In this document: positions 46,401 to 61,000 of the stretch, in pieces
Numbering within the stretch: position 1 is the stretch's first letter
How the letters are laid out: each line of letters opens with the position of its first letter
Assembly: GCA_034008185.1 (NCBI GenBank)
Contig: CM067081.1
Location: forward strand, 184,657,510 to 184,721,509
DNA length: 64,000 nucleotides
From: Gorsachius magnificus
Taxonomy: Eukaryota; Chordata; Aves; Pelecaniformes; Ardeidae
Reading direction: 5' to 3'
Notes under the pieces: generated by a model
What the model was told of the DNA's origin: nothing
What the model saw: only the letters and a program-made list of their open reading frames with translations
Database searches by the model: none
Made by a program: the position numbers and the translations under genes

Positions 46401-49400
46401 ACAAAATATTGAATACCAGCCTGACAGTCAATGATTATTCTAGTCACCTCTCTGGTTCGTATGCAGGTAGGTCTGCAGACATCACTCCGCAACTTTTTGA
46501 GGGAGAAGGAAGCGGTGGCCAACTGAGCAAGCCCCTGATTCAGTGGGTGATATAGTAAGCGGTGTATTTTAATGTAAGTGGCTCAGAAGATAAGGAACAG
46601 ACTTGACTGGTGCTTGACAAATTAGTGTGTGCAAAGTATTTTTTACGTGATAGACAGCCTTGCATTAATTTGATGATAGCTTGGTAATATTTTTCATTTT
46701 TAATTATTAAAAGTAATACAGCTGGACTGCACAACATGACTATTCTTAGTTGAATGTATTTCGATAAAAGAAACTTCTATATGATTAAACTAGAGAAAAT
46801 CTAAAAAATCAAGGCCTGGCTTAATAACTAACATAGCCAATGTGATGTTCACCTAGGAATACCTCTCAGCATGGAGCCCATGTGCCTGAGCGAGCCCTCA
46901 GAGCACCTTAGGCACTGCCTGAGGAGAACCAAGCATCTCAAAATGAGGTCCACAAAAGGCAAAAGCTAGAGGTATTTTGAAGATCCATGTACTTTGGTGC
47001 CTGATTTGGGGCTGTAAAGTGACACGTGCTGGCCTGGAATTTATTGCCTATACTCTGTGTAACTTTTGCCATCGGGTGCCGACATGGTTTCATCAAAACT
47101 CGTGGATCGGCCATTCCTTTCTTTAAAAACGCAATTGCAGAACACAAATAACCTGGCATATTTGTCCTCAACTTGAGAGCATTCAGTCCCAGATCTCCCA
47201 TCTCCTACTTATCCTGGAGTGGATTTGTCCTCTATATCTCTTTGTCAAGCAGTGCCACTTTGCTAACAAAGGATTCGTGATTCACTGTAGTAATAGATGG
47301 CAGCAAGAGTAAGCACCATCCTGTAGTTTAATGACAAGATTTTCCTCTGGAAGAGAGGATACCTGCTAAAAAGACTGCTTATGGATTTTGCTCAGGGATT
47401 ATTTAGTTACAAACAAAATTTATTATCTTCTGGTTAGTGTGGGAAAAAAAGCAAGGGGATGGGAACTATCAGAATAAGGACAGGTCACTGGTTTGATGAC
47501 TTGGTTAGCCGCAATGATGGGAACGGACTATTTTATCATCAGAAAGGATTAAAAAGAGACAAAATAATGCAAAAGAAAACTTAAGAAATAAACTTAGGAA
47601 TAAAAAATAAATCATCATCTGGTCAGAAAGATGTTGGAAGTCAGTTTTCTTTGGCATTTACTTAATGTGAACCCATTAATATGTGGAGAGAGTAGGCGTA
47701 GGTTAAAGGCTAGTAAGCTCTATTCCCATGTAAACTTAAGACGAGATAATAGGAATGGCATATTAGGATCTTTTTACTAGCACAAAAACCTCCTTATTTT
47801 TATGACAATGACAATGATGTTGCATTATTGGAGAAATGATTATTTTTAAGCAAAGCAGTGGGCTTCCAGTGCCTGGCAGTCATCTGATACCAGGCTGCCA
47901 GGGCACTCTGCCAAAGCATCAGCACTCTTTGAGCCTGGGCTAAGACCAAATCAAAGCCGTGCTTCAACAGAAGCTCTTTTAACACTGTCTTCCTGCCAGT
48001 GTTTCAGCAGGTAGCTGATAAAAGGTCTTGCTTTGCAGCTAAAGTCAGCCTTTGGCTTTGGTTTCAGCCCACTGCATCCATTATCAGGGCAATATGTTAG
48101 CGAAACGGATAAGAAATCCTCGCCTCCTAGCATCCGTCAAGGAAATGAGTATGAACCCAGCAGTCTGAGAACCTGGGCACCACAAAGATGAGTATGTCCT
48201 CTTATAACTGGATTTGAATTCTAGGATCTGGCTCTGAAGGGCTACATTTGCATCTGAGCTTGTGCAATTTACAGTAAAAAGGTTCCTAGAGAAGATACTG
48301 AAACCAGAAATTGCAGAAAAAACATGTTGTAGGAGTACACAGCAGAGGACTGATATTGCTGAAATGATAAAGGGATATTGGGATATTACACTGCTGCTGA
48401 GGACATGGAATGAGATTTCTAGATTGCAAGATAAAGCAACTACGTACTTCAAACAGCCACCCACAGAGCTACAATGTGCATGTGGAGAGTGACCTGCTTG
48501 TGGAGCACTTTCTTGTAACAGTTTTGGATTTAATTACGGATGCAAAAGAACAGTCTTGAAAAACCGATGAAAGATGTGCACACACAAACTATTTCAGCAG
48601 AAACAGGATGGGAAATAGAATAAAAATAGAATTCTTTTAGAAAGAACCTCAGAAAGATTAAAACTATCAGATGGCAGAGATGATGAGCAAATATTGCAGG
48701 CAGCTGTGAAGAAAAGGGATTTCTAAATCAGAAAGCAGGAAAATACATTCAAATTCTACAGGGAGATGGGGAGAGTTTCGATCAGTTTGTGTTCATGATG
48801 TCGAAGATTAATGCATTTTTTGTATCTTTAAGACCTCACAAAAACTACCCATTTTGGTAGCTCAGATGCTACATGGCCTCCACCATTACAACTCCATCTC
48901 CTTTGATCCTTGTCATTAATTCCCAGTTCAGCCTCTTGCACTGCCTTTGCTGTATTCTGATGCTGGAGCAGAGCAAAGCATTCTCCCTTTCACTTTAAGA
49001 GTCACATTGGTTTAGGTGGGGCCCAGCTGGATCTGCAAGGAGGGCGTAAGCTGGCCCTCTGTATTGCTAGGCCACAATACCTTGTCTTGGAATGTTTCAA
49101 AGACCAGTGTCTGTGCTGGGGCAGAAAGTTCTGCTTGCCCTTTATCTCTAATTGAGAAGATTGTTCTTAGCTTAGGCCTTGATTTTGCTCTCATGTCAGT
49201 AATCTTGATGGCATTGTGGATTTAGGCCATTTTTTCCTCTCCAAAATCCTCCCTTTGAATGAATTTCATTTGTCACTAACTTCAGAAAGTTGATTAAATA
49301 TAATGATCTTCCTTCCGTATCTGTTTACTTATAGTAACCCTACTCTATTTTTGTCTCATTATTATTTCTTTTCATTGTCCTCAGATCCTTAGTCATAAAT

Positions 49401-50839
49401 GTCAATGGATTAAGGATGCTGAAAGGAGACAGTTTTATGCCTTCAGAAAGTTGTCTGAAACAAGATAATGAATTTTCAGAATATTTATATATTCTCATAG
49501 CATAGGTTCTTCGGATTATATGTGTATCGTCTTTTGAGAGACCATGGGGTTGTCCCTAATCAGCATCTTTAATTTGCAAAATCTTTCTTGTGTTACTTAG
49601 AGGGTAAGGGCAAACTCCTGCAAACATAGTCAGCCTCGGATGCCAAAGTGTGCCCTGAACTCCTGCTGCAGGTATTTGCCTGCACTGTACCTATGATTGC
49701 TTTTCTCTTCCACGCCTCCCACCTGGGAATGCGTGCTGCCTTCTTCCAGTTCTTCAAGCTACAGCAGGAATGTTGTTGCATGAGAGGTGCTGCCACTCAG
49801 TTTAGTTAAGAAATACCCAGCTGGTAGCAAAAGCATCAGAGACACTGCCTACGTACCCATGCTACCACAGGTAATGAAAAGTGGTGGAAGCTTGTCTTTC
49901 AGAAAAAAAAAAAAAAATTTTCTCAGGCAGAATGACTTTGAATGAGTTCACTGGAGTTAGTTTTCTTTTACATATAATGGTGTTCCAATAAACTAGATTT
50001 TTTTCCTGCAGCTCCCTAAAATGTGAAGAACTTTCATGCTCTTTAAAACCTTTCAGTGGGTTTTTAATTTTACTAAAGTATTATGGAAAGGAGTTTATAG
50101 CAGAAGAGAAATCAAAATTCCAGAAGCTGGTCATACAGAGTTCTTGATAAAAACATTTCATAATTTTATCAGAAACATTATGAAAAATAGATTAATTTTT
50201 TATATGACCAGCATAGTTGAGATGCCAAAATCAGTGGAAGAATGTTTTCAATTGTTGTGATGATGAACAAAACTAGCAAGTCTATGTTTTGCCTAATGTG
50301 ACGTTAGTGACTGAAACAACAGTTAATATTCATGATGAAATTATATTAAATGATCTTATGGGAACTACATTTTCAGCCATAGTATAGTTCTTACAAATCC
50401 ACTTTTTATCACATCGTGACATTGGAGTATTAAGCCTTAGAAAAGCTATCGATTCTATTGAATCAGTTCTTAGAGTGTGTTTCTAGAAGATGATAGCATT
50501 AATTCACTGTCACTAAAAGTTCTTTCCAGTTTAGGAATGAGATTCTCTAGAAATGTTGCATTTATCTTACACTCTATTATGAAGACGCTAAGATATGACA
50601 TGAGCAAGATATTTTTAAAAAATCTGCCTTCTTTTCCATATGGGGAATTAGATGCTTAAAGATAGTCACTCATCTATGATCTTTGCTTACCCAAGATGTC
50701 AGGACCATTAAGGCAATATACATTTGAGACCAGGAAGAGTGACCAAGGTTCCACACTTAGCATCTAAGACATTCGTAGGGCAGTAAAGGAGATCTGGATT
50801 CTGTTCTTATTGCCAAGAACAATTTACAGCTTTCATCCA
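40411..50839. other. Gene-free intergenic sequence
   Basis: About 10.4 kb with no recognisable gene. It contains a C-rich patch at ~41465-41540, a T-run at 43757-43769, a purine (AAAGG)-type repeat at 46366-46396 and an A-run near 49902. Open frames are short and lack codon-pattern or splice support. Distal regulatory elements of PUS7L or of the next gene may lie here, but nothing in the sequence identifies one. Confidence 0.5.
46366..46396 (+). repeat. Purine-only GGAAAA-type repeat
   Basis: Repeated GGAAAA/GGAAA units (AAAGGAAAAGGAAAAGGAAA) forming a ~30-nt purine strand. Confidence 0.8.
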
Positions 50840-51420
50840 CAAAACCACAGGAACCATGCCAAGTTAGACCACAGGCTCATCTAGCCCAATAGCCTACCTC
50901 CAACAGTAGCAGATGCCCGAGGAGGTTAGAAACAAGCTGAGGATGCAGTAATAACTCCCCAGAATATTTTGCTGGCCCCAACAATTTCTGGCTCGGGGAT
51001 ATCCCTTGCCAAAGATACTTTTTTCTTTGTTTCCCTCAATTGAGATGTGTTTAATTTGTTCACTTTCCCTGGAGCAGTCAGAAACTTTTATCAGCAACAA
51101 CATCTTGTGGCACCAAGTCCTACAGCTTTGCACAGCTATGAGCCGCGTGAAGAATGACCTCCTTGTTTGCTGTGAGCCTCCCTCCCTCATTTGCGGCCCC
51201 ATCATTCTGTAGTAGAAAAAGCAGTAAACAGTAATTCCCTATTCACCTTATCCAGGCCACTTAGGGTTTTGTAGTCCATTTCCATATCAAGCCTTGGTCA
51301 TGTCCAGTCTGAAAGTTTTTGTCTGCTTAGTTGTTTCCCATAGGAAAGTTGTTCAACATCTTTGAAGATCCTTGTTATTCTTCTCTGACCCTTTTTCATT
51401 TCAGTCTAGCCTGAGCAGAG
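50840..51420 (-). mobile_element. Ancient decayed CR1 LINE, - strand
   Basis: Reverse complement of the old amniote CR1 3' end: 'caggctcatctagcccaata', 'tccccagaatattttgctgg', 'caacaatttctggctcgggg', 'caacatcttgtggcaccaag', 'ctattcaccttatccaggcc' and 'ttcttctctgaccctttttc'. Same family type as the copy at 36950 and covering its more 3' part. Strong divergence indicates an insertion much older than the + strand CR1 copies. Confidence 0.75.
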
Positions 51421-54400
51421 CTAATTGTCTTTGATTGCTGACTTTCATCAGAAAAATGAAAATTAGCTGTTATTATTTGCTGCACATCTAAATATCTAAG
51501 AAGAAAGGAGCTCTACTCCCTTTTCCTGCCCCTCCACAAAGGCATTCAGCTGCTGTTGTTGTTATAAAAAATAATTAGTTGCCTTCTAACCAGTATAAAG
51601 AAATTTCCAATTGGTATTTACAACTGCTTCTCAGTCATCTGTTCCAGAGGAAGTGAGCTGTTGCCAGTAATAAAACATCATCATTTACTTTTACTGTGTT
51701 TTCAGTTCTATGTTTTACTTCATTGCAATTAAGTTTTGTAATCAATGTTAAAATAAAAACTTAAATTAATACAGTAAACCAATAAAAAATAAAAGTAAAT
51801 TATAAAATTCCTAATTTTTTTCTGTAGTTCAGCAGAAATTAAATTAAATTTTCCAGTGCCCTTCTTGAAAGGCTGTAACCCATAATTTTAAAGATTCTGC
51901 ACCAGGATACCATACAAAAGACCGTGAACACCCCCCTTAATGGCTTTTTTTTTTTTTTTTTTACTTCTTAAGAAAAGACTAACTCCCCTCCCCTACCTTA
52001 GGAACGTATAGAATATCTGCATCAGAAACAGCAGGGTGGTGGCTCTGGTGTGTCCATGGTGCAGTGGGGGCTCAGGGCCAGGGAGCCAGGCAGCGGTGGG
52101 ACAGGGGCACCGCATCGGGTGTTTTGGTGCTCCTCTGCGCTGCCTCCGAGAGGGCCCAGGGCCTAACGCACTGCCCTGGATTCCACTCTGGGGACCAGAT
52201 GCTGAAAGCTAGTGATGGCGAAGTTAGCAACTGAGAAGTTTTAACATATTTCAGTGCCCAAGTTCCTTTTTGGATCTAACTCACTCTTAGCATATAAGGC
52301 GTGGGGTAACAATTACCACATTCATCGACAGAAGCTTTGATGTATCTCATGCAGCCTTCTTAGGAAAGGATGGGGAGGGGGAGGCTGGTGAGCCTTAAAG
52401 CCTTTTGAACTATTTCCGCGTTTAACTCTTTTTTGTAAATGTTCCAGATATGAAGCATCGCAAAAAAATACAAAGAACTGCATTATCTTAAGACCAAAAA
52501 AAAAAAAATTAACAATTTGCTATTTCAACAAATGATAAATGTTGGAAATCAAAGAACAGACTCAGTTTTGAATAATGTTAATGTTCTCTCCCTCCAATAT
52601 CGCCTTTAAATGTTGATATATCGCGTTTGCAAGGAAAAGGTGGTATTGCAGCCGCTGGTAGTGATTATTAGATAAAGGTTGCAATTGTGGGCTTACTCTC
52701 CCCCCCCTCCCCGAAGAGGGTCTGATTGTTAAAACATTCTCTGAAGAAGCTGTTTCAAGCTTTTCTCCCATGCTAGACTTCATCCTTGGTGATTAGCAGC
52801 CTCTTTGCTTTGAAGATTTAGTGCAAGCAAACTATACTTCTGTGACCTTTCATTTATGCTCTGAACTCTCTGAAAATTCTTGCTTGGCACAAAAGAAGCA
52901 ATGCGCATGCCAGCCTGACAAAGGGAAAGCAGCTTTCTGAAATGGAAGGATATAAATCAGGAAGCAATTCCTCATCCTTGCCTGTTTAGATATTAACTTT
53001 TTCTTTCTCCACTCCAGAATATATAATTTATTTTTATAAATTGCCATTCAGCGATTGCCCTCACAGTTGAGGTTTTGGCTTGACACAAAAGAAATCTGTT
53101 TTCAGTTTGTGGCTCTGATTTAGACTTGCTGTACAGCCTGTCAAGTGACCAGGGACAAGAGTAATCGGCCTTAACAGGCATCAAAAGATAGACTTTTAAA
53201 TCTGAGTGAGTCACTGACAGACTGCTAAGTTGAACTGGGTTCTCTTTATAGGTACAGATTCGTTTTCTCTTACCACAGACTGTTAGAATAGGCCAGATGA
53301 ACTGCTTTGTGATGGTGCTTATTTATCTCCATTAGCTATGGAGGGACTCCAAGGTGACATGGTTCTACTTAGCATTGGACTTTTGAAAATGAGATGTCTG
53401 CTGAAAACATTCCTACTGTAACATTCCATCTGTAAAATGCAATTCTGATAGCATTTTTCTATTCTTTCTTTGCCTCTTCTCTTCAAATCTGAGATTTTTG
53501 GGGAAAAATCAAAGTATTGACATGTGCATTTCTGGTGCCTACCCCTGGATGGGTGCTGGAGGGGAGTCATAGGCTCAGGTAGGGCTCTTCTTGAAAAATA
53601 CAAAAAATAAGCCATGGTCAGAAACTTTAACAGAAATAACATTCTGGAATATGATGCATCTCAAAGATACTTGCAGGGTTGTTGAAGGGTCCCAGGAAAG
53701 ATTGCAGTGCTCCAGAAGACATCCCAGATATCTGAGAAGAACTCTACATTCTGAATCTTTGGAAACCTTAAAATTTCATCAGTAAAATTTTTGTCCATAT
53801 GATTTACTGAAACTTGACCTAGCACTGGTGGTGTACTGGAGAGTGGTTGCTGAAATCAGATTCCTAATTTCAGTACCCAGTTGCTGAAAAGGTGGGAATG
53901 AATTACCTGACTGGAATGAGTTTAGCTCTTGCCACAGGTAATCCATGTCTGGCTTTCTGAGACTGCACTACCACCATTGATGGATAAGCAAAGTTATTCT
54001 ATAATTATCTACGTTTTAGCAGAGCTTTGTTCATGGCAAAGTATTTACAAGTAATTCCTTTGCATTTCCAGGATCTTGCTCAAAAAAAGCCATAAGATGA
54101 CAGATATACTGAATGCCCACCTTTCTGGTGGTTTTGTACAGTTCTTGGTTAATTAAACTGTGGAAGTCTTGTTTTCAATCTCCAGCATTGGATTGAATTT
54201 AATTTTTCACAAGTTCTTGTCACAATATTTTTATTTTCTTTCCTCTCTGCTGGTTTCTAAATAGTTCATAACTGCCTGGGTGATATGCTTGTGGCTATCT
54301 AGATTTTTCCTTACAGAGAACCAGCAGAATACTGCAGTTAATGAGTTTTCTTTGACATTATTCATAAACGGATAAATCAAATCAATTCATTCCAGCTGAC

Positions 54401-56892
54401 TTTCTCTCATCTAACTGCAATAATTGGCGTAAAGCTAACTCAAAGTATTTCTAAACAATGAAGAGGGTGAAGTTACTGAAGTTCACACACGTCTGCTCTT
54501 TGCCTCCATTATAGAACTGGGTTTAACCGGTCCAGACCAGTCCTGGTAGAACTAGTGCCTGAGAACATGCTGGGTGGCTGGCTTGATAGATAATATGCGT
54601 TCCTCTCAACTAGCAGATGTTGTCCTTTCTCTCCTCTAACTTCACTCTCTCAGAATAAAATGCTGTGGCATGATAATTCTGGTCCAGGAGGAAATGCTTG
54701 CTCCTGACCTTGCAACTGATGCAGAGACAGTCATTTTGACAAAAGAAGAGTTCTGGGGAAAAGCTTTTCACCTGGTAAAGTGAAAAAAAGATTTTTAAAA
54801 AAGCAAAAAACAAACCCAAGAAACTGAAGTAGGAGAGAGGATGGGGAAAAAATTAACACCGATGTTCAGGAATGGAGTGACATAAAAAGGAAATGAACTA
54901 AGGGAACGAGCTAAAGGGACAGCAGGACATAAAAATTACTGTGCAAATCTCTGGAGGACTGCTCAGAGGGAAGACATGGAAAATAAAAATACAAATTAAT
55001 AAAGGAGAGTAAGCCACATGTTCTGAGGTAATTAGAGATCATAGTTTCATGCAACATGATAAAAGCTTTTATTTATAACGACACACTGCCATCACTTGAA
55101 TAAATCTGAGCTGATTCCATTGCCATCATTTGCTTTCCATGTAACAGTTTTCAAATTAAAAAAAAGTCAGAAAAGTCAGATGACTCCCTTGGAATTCATG
55201 GGATACGCAGCCGTGTAAACTGAGAGCAGAATTTAGTGAAGTAAGTTGAGTCAGTGCCAGTAGTAATCATTTTCTGTGCTATGTTATTTTGGGATTAGTC
55301 TCATAAAGACATGAGGTTTGTTCAGAGTAAGTATGCAAACTGTTCTTGGTGCTGTTACTTTCACCATCCTAAGGGGAATATTTTCTTGAAAAAACTCATA
55401 AAAATATATAAAAAAAAGCCCAAGTCTGACAATTTTTATTAATTATGTTAGTAAAGCAATAAAATATACGCTTAGTAAATGCATATTTGTACATCAGTTA
55501 CCACACAGCTAGTTATACACTTATCTTTTAAGATACAAACTACTCTTTTCTTCACCTTTTTGTAAAAATAGTACTCATAAAAGATTTTCATGTGTGCTTT
55601 TCCCCTGTTTTTCTTTTGGGATCAATAGTGCCCTGAGGGTTACTATGCTCAATTTGTCTTTCTTGCTGGAGGTTACTGCAGGTCCTAGAGACCATCTCTC
55701 TGAAGTGGGAACAAAGGCGATACTTGAGCATATCCTTTCTAATTGAAACAAAACAGTGGGAAAGAAAATTCCAGACTCTGGGACTGGGGTGAGAGGTTGG
55801 AGTGTAGGAAGAGTGTAAACTTCTCTTTATACTTTTTGATACACAGAACAGAGATAAATAAAGAGCAGCTATTGTCCAACAGATGTACTCTGAGCTAAGC
55901 CTTTATCAATCCAATCATCATTGCATTAATGAAGTGGGATAAAGAGTTTGCCCTGCAAAAGGTGACATAAGTCCTACCCTTTTCCCAGCTCCCTAATAAT
56001 TTCCTTCCTTGATTTTCTTTTATTGCACCGTCCCTATTATTAGATGCCAAAAGTTCAGAGGATTTGGCAGACTGCTGCTATCATGTGGCAACCCCCTTCG
56101 GTGCGCAGTAGATATGTTGTGGGTTTACATTGTGTATCTCCTTTCCACATGCTTGAATCAGAGGACTCTTTTTATCCTGTACAATGCTGAAACATTGCCA
56201 CAAAAGTGCAGCTGGAGCTGTAAAGAACACCGTAGGCTTGAAGGCCAGGCCTCAGAGCAACTTTATTGGACAACAAGGCAAAATTTTAAAAAGAAAGGAA
56301 GAAAAAAAAAAAGACAACAAGCACAGAAGGCTTTTTTTCTTCCATTTAGCAAAAGTGGAGTTTCCAAGTGGGGCTGCAGATTTCACTTACTAGAGGGTTG
56401 TGATAGTTTGCCAACTGCAAGCACCTTTAATACCTCCAATGTGACTATTCAAAGTTTTATTCAGAACATGTCAGATTCTATTATTGTAAGGGAAGATAAA
56501 ATCAGCTGCTCTCCAGACCCTGCATGGAGGGATGATTCGCCTGTTTGCAGCAAAGTGACAAATCACGTCATGGTAAAACCAGTTCTTATATTTAGTAATA
56601 GAAGTATGTAAAAAGTTCAGGGCAGGAAGAGTGTTTAAATCCTTTTCTGAAAGACAAGGAATGTATTTGTACTTTAAATCAGATTGGTAGACAAATCCAG
56701 CTGTGGGGATAGATTCTCATTTATTCTACTATCATCTGGAGAACAAGGTATTTTGTGTCAGAAGCAATTTCATATATGACTGGAATCCTCTATTTGCCTC
56801 TCAATAGGTACTTGGAATTTAATGTTTCTCAAGATTAAAAATAAATCTGTTTGCAGCCTTCTTATACTTGAAAAGGATTTTTGGAAAAGTGA

Positions 56893-56937
56893 TTTTAACT
56901 AAATGAAAGAGTTGCTTTATTTTAACTAAATGAAAGA
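56893..56937 (+). repeat. 18-nt direct repeat
   Basis: TTTTAACTAAATGAAAGA occurs twice without mismatch (56893-56910 and 56920-56937), nine bases apart. Confidence 0.85.
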
Positions 56938-58031
56938 CTAGTTCTCACCGTGTGCATCCCTTCACTCTCATTCACATTGTACCTGCGTAAATTTAGTTTC
57001 CTATAGGCACATAATCTATTGATGAGTAGGTTGTAACCCAGCCCAGAAATTGCATTCAGCCTTTCTCCTCAGTTTCACTCTTTCTGGAGGCAACAGCCAC
57101 TTAAAGAGCAACTACAAACTTGAATACAGGCTGAAGGTGTAAAAAGTCAGATTTTAAGAAGAGAAGCCTAAATTAAGATATAGTGCTATAGTAAAAATCA
57201 TAATACAATGTTAAAAATTGCTTCTGAGCTCTCCCAGTGATTAAATCAGCTTGACTCAGCAAAATCTTGTCATGTGCATTTGACCCTGGCAAATATTCCT
57301 GCAAAGGAAATTGGTATGTCAGCTCTATTTCTGAGATGTTCGTGTCATAGAACTCAATTGTATCACTACAAATGTTCCTTAAAGAAAAGACCTGGGTAGG
57401 TAAACACTGAGCAGGCTTAATTATTCCCATTTTTTTCTGAATCCTGTTCATGCTGGGGACACACAGAACTTCCTGATGTACAAACTTTTATAAATATGCA
57501 CTTTTAACTTCTGTCACAGCTAAAATATGGTTAAATTTCAGTACTAAATGTTTCTCTCTTTTTTCTCTTTTTTTTTGTTTGAGAGCCTATGCCTGCAATG
57601 TGCTGGTAGCCTTCAACTCTGTCTGGAGTTGAGGGAAGTCTCACTTTGGAGAACTGTTCAGAATAGCTGAACATATGCACTGGAAGGACAGTGTAAGAAG
57701 ATGATGGGGTGAACTTTAACCTTCATTAGATGCGTATTGTCCTTTACAATGTCATGACTGAGATCAGAATCTGGCCTGCAGACTAAGGAAAACATGGTGT
57801 CTTATGCTGGGAGCTGCTAGCCTAGAGGAAGAAGCCAAGAGAAAATGTGGGTTAAAAAAAATTAAGAAAGGGCTAGAAAAGTCCATAGGGTAGAAAGATG
57901 TCAAAGTAAAGCCAAAATGTGCCCCAGTGCTCCCTCCTATAATATGAGGTGACTGGGCAATGGATGGGGGTCTAGAGGCTGAATGAAGATGTGCCCAAAG
58001 CAGCTGGACCTGAAACACTTATTTTCACAGC

Positions 58032-58061
58032 AGAAGAGGATCCTAGTAGAAGAGGATCCTA
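58032..58061 (+). repeat. 16-nt tandem duplication
   Basis: AGAAGAGGATCCTAGT followed directly by AGAAGAGGATCCTA, 1.9 perfect copies. Confidence 0.85.
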
Positions 58062-61000
58062 CCCAAGAAGGAAAACCCTATGGACCTTACTTTGTTCTCC
58101 TTTGGTACCAGACCAGAGATTCAAAGGATTATGTGACCCTTCTTCTCACACCTAGCAGTGCCTTGTTTTGTGGTTGAAATATAACTATGGAAGTGATTTT
58201 CTTCTCTTTCTCCCTAGAGAGATCTGGAGGGTAGCTTCCAGGCTGATGAAGGGAATGCAGATTGCTATTCACAAGAGAGCTGAAGAACATCAGGGTACCA
58301 CCTGCAGAATACCGAACCAGCAGAAGGCCATAAAAAAACACTGAAGGAGATGTGGAGGCACTTTCCAATGGGAAGTGACCATCTTTTATTTCTTTCCTGC
58401 TTTAGGAAAAGAAGGAGCTTAAAACTCCAGTCTTCTGCATTCCCTCCCTGCAAGTCACTCCAAGGCTCCCAGTCTTGTGGTTAACCTAGGCATCCTGTAG
58501 GTAGTGAGGACCAGGCCGGGAGGGTAGCCAAAACCAGTATGATGTATTTAACAATTAGGGATCATGCTGCAAAAAAATAGGAGCATTTGTTAAAATGTGA
58601 TGGAGTCTTAAGGAGACCAAGAAGAACGATGAGTGCACGACCCAAATTGCTCCTTGCCCAGAGGTACCAGCACAATCTATATTTTCAGCTGCTGACAGGG
58701 GCCAGTTGAGATATTCTGCCTGTCATGCTGAAGAAAGCAACCTACTACATAAACCTGCTGAAATTACAGCAGACAGAGTGAATTTTGCTGTCCTGATGCA
58801 CTGTGCCTGGGCTTACATCTTTTCTCAGCTCCACTGGGTAGTGGGGCTGGGGGAGGATTTAATTCCTGAGTAACAGCTAAAAGCCAGTGCCTAACTCCAG
58901 GCTTTAAAGCAGGTTTCTCAGACCCTCTGGGACTGACAGACCACAGACTTCGTGCCCCGGGAAGCGAGGCTGTGAGGGAGATGTGAGCGTGGCATGGCCC
59001 CTCGCGCGGCAGGTCTGCAGGGAGGGAAAAGGGGGATGTGGAGCCTGCAGGTCATGCCAGGAGCATGAAATCCAGGCATCAGGGCTACAGACCTGATCCT
59101 GCAGTCCTGCCATAGGCGGAGTGAGAAAAAAAAAGCATCAGGAAGGAACAAACACCCTTTCTATAGACACACCATAGCTGGAGAGGAGGCACATGGTGTG
59201 TATGCAGGGCATGATCATGCAGGATCATTAGCCTTAATGAGGGAATACTGGCCACTGCCCAGCGTGGCTTTGACCTCAGGGGAGAACACAGTCCTGCCAG
59301 GGAGGTTTGATTTCTGGGTTATGCAAACCCAAGGGACCCCAGGGGCAAGCCATCTTCCAGCGGCCACAGGAGCCCTTCCCCCCACCACCCAGGCAGGATG
59401 TGGCCACTGTTACTGATGTCATCACTGTCCTGGGAGGAGAATCTACAGGCCCCAAAAGTTGTATGGTAAGCCGTTACTGGAGGAAGGTTTGCTTTTGGAA
59501 AGAGAGAGAGATGATAGTTGGTGTACCTGGGGTGGAACAGGCAAACAAAACCACTAAGTGACAAAATCCAACTGATTTAAAGTACCAACAATCAAGAACC
59601 AGGTCTGATCTTTCCTAGATCATGATGTAGTTTAAAATCCTAAAACATATAATATTGGTGGCCTTCCAAAAAATTACTTTTTTCTTTGTCATACAGTAGC
59701 TTTTATTAAAATATAAAAATCTTTAAAATTTTTTTCAAGTTGACTGTGCAAACAGTTACTGCTTATTGGGTGAAAAGGTCAAGCAAAATATGAAATTAGT
59801 GGGATAAATAGGACTATTCCTTATAGGAAATAGTTGCAGGATCAGGTCTTGCACTGTTGCTGTAAGAAGACACCAAACAGTGGAATCAGAGGTTGTTTTA
59901 TATGCTGAATTTCTGAGTGACCCTTCAGAACTACTAAGGTGCAATGGCATGGGTTAAAGATGTAGATTCAACCCTTGGTCCACTAGGAATTACAAAGGCT
60001 ATTGGCTTCATGCTAGGAAAGCAGTAAATACTGAGGCTAAATGCACAGGAGTGGTTTTAATGCTTTGAAATTATATTAGATGGAGTTGAGAACAGATTCT
60101 GAGTCACTGACTCTGCAAAGGCAGAAACTACTAAGGGGAAGATTTAAAAACCAGCCAACCTCAGAGCACTGACGAGTGCCTATAGCACAGGTGAAGGGTC
60201 TCAGCATCACAGATTTAGGGGCAATTTTAATGTTAGTGTTTGAACTCAGTTAATTGCACCTTCAGAATATGAAGCTTGGAGGCCCATTAAAAATTAAAGC
60301 TGTCAGTATAGGAATTGATGTGATCATGTATTGCTCCACACACATTATGGATATTTTTCAAGACACAAAATAGAAATTTTTAAAATAGAAATGAAACCAA
60401 TGATGTTTTCCAAATTAATTAAATGAAACTTGAAAATCTTTAGGTTTCAAGAGTGAAATAAAAAAGATCTAAGTTAGAAAAACAAAGTAAAAAATGCCAA
60501 GATCAGGTTTCTTTCCAAATCAGCAAACCTCAAATACTGTTACTCAAGAGTTTGTATTTTTTGCTTTTCAGAAGTTGCTTCTTGAGCATGTTTTGCACCA
60601 CAGTGTGTCTGTATAAACAGCTTCGTCCTTAGAAGAGAAGTCTGCTCGTGGAATGAGTCATTTTATTAGATTTGCTACATGAAATGTAGCCCTTCACAGT
60701 AAAAAGAGCTAAGTATTGTATTTTGTCTTTACAATAACTGTTAAGAAACATAATGCACGTCACTGTAGAAATAGCAATGAAAAGAATAATACAGTGACTT
60801 GGATTTTCACTGAGTCATATATGTTTGTTATTTAAATTCATTAGTAGGTTGAGACACCAGGAAAAAACACTTAGTTTCCAGAAGAAAATTTGTGGTATCA
60901 ATGCACTTTACTGTTGTAGAGAGATCTACAGAGCAAGGATTTCTAGATATCGCAGTAAATCTGCTGAGATTTCAACAAATTAAATATCAGAGCTGAAAGA

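Noticed and set aside
47800..48464. Series of - strand frames (60-126 codons)
   Set aside because: No family similarity, splice structure or consistent frame. Treated as chance open frames.
57764..59564. Cluster of 60-84 codon frames on both strands
   Set aside because: Short, mutually overlapping frames in moderately GC-richer intergenic DNA, without recognisable domains. No ADAMTS20 exon signature was found among them.
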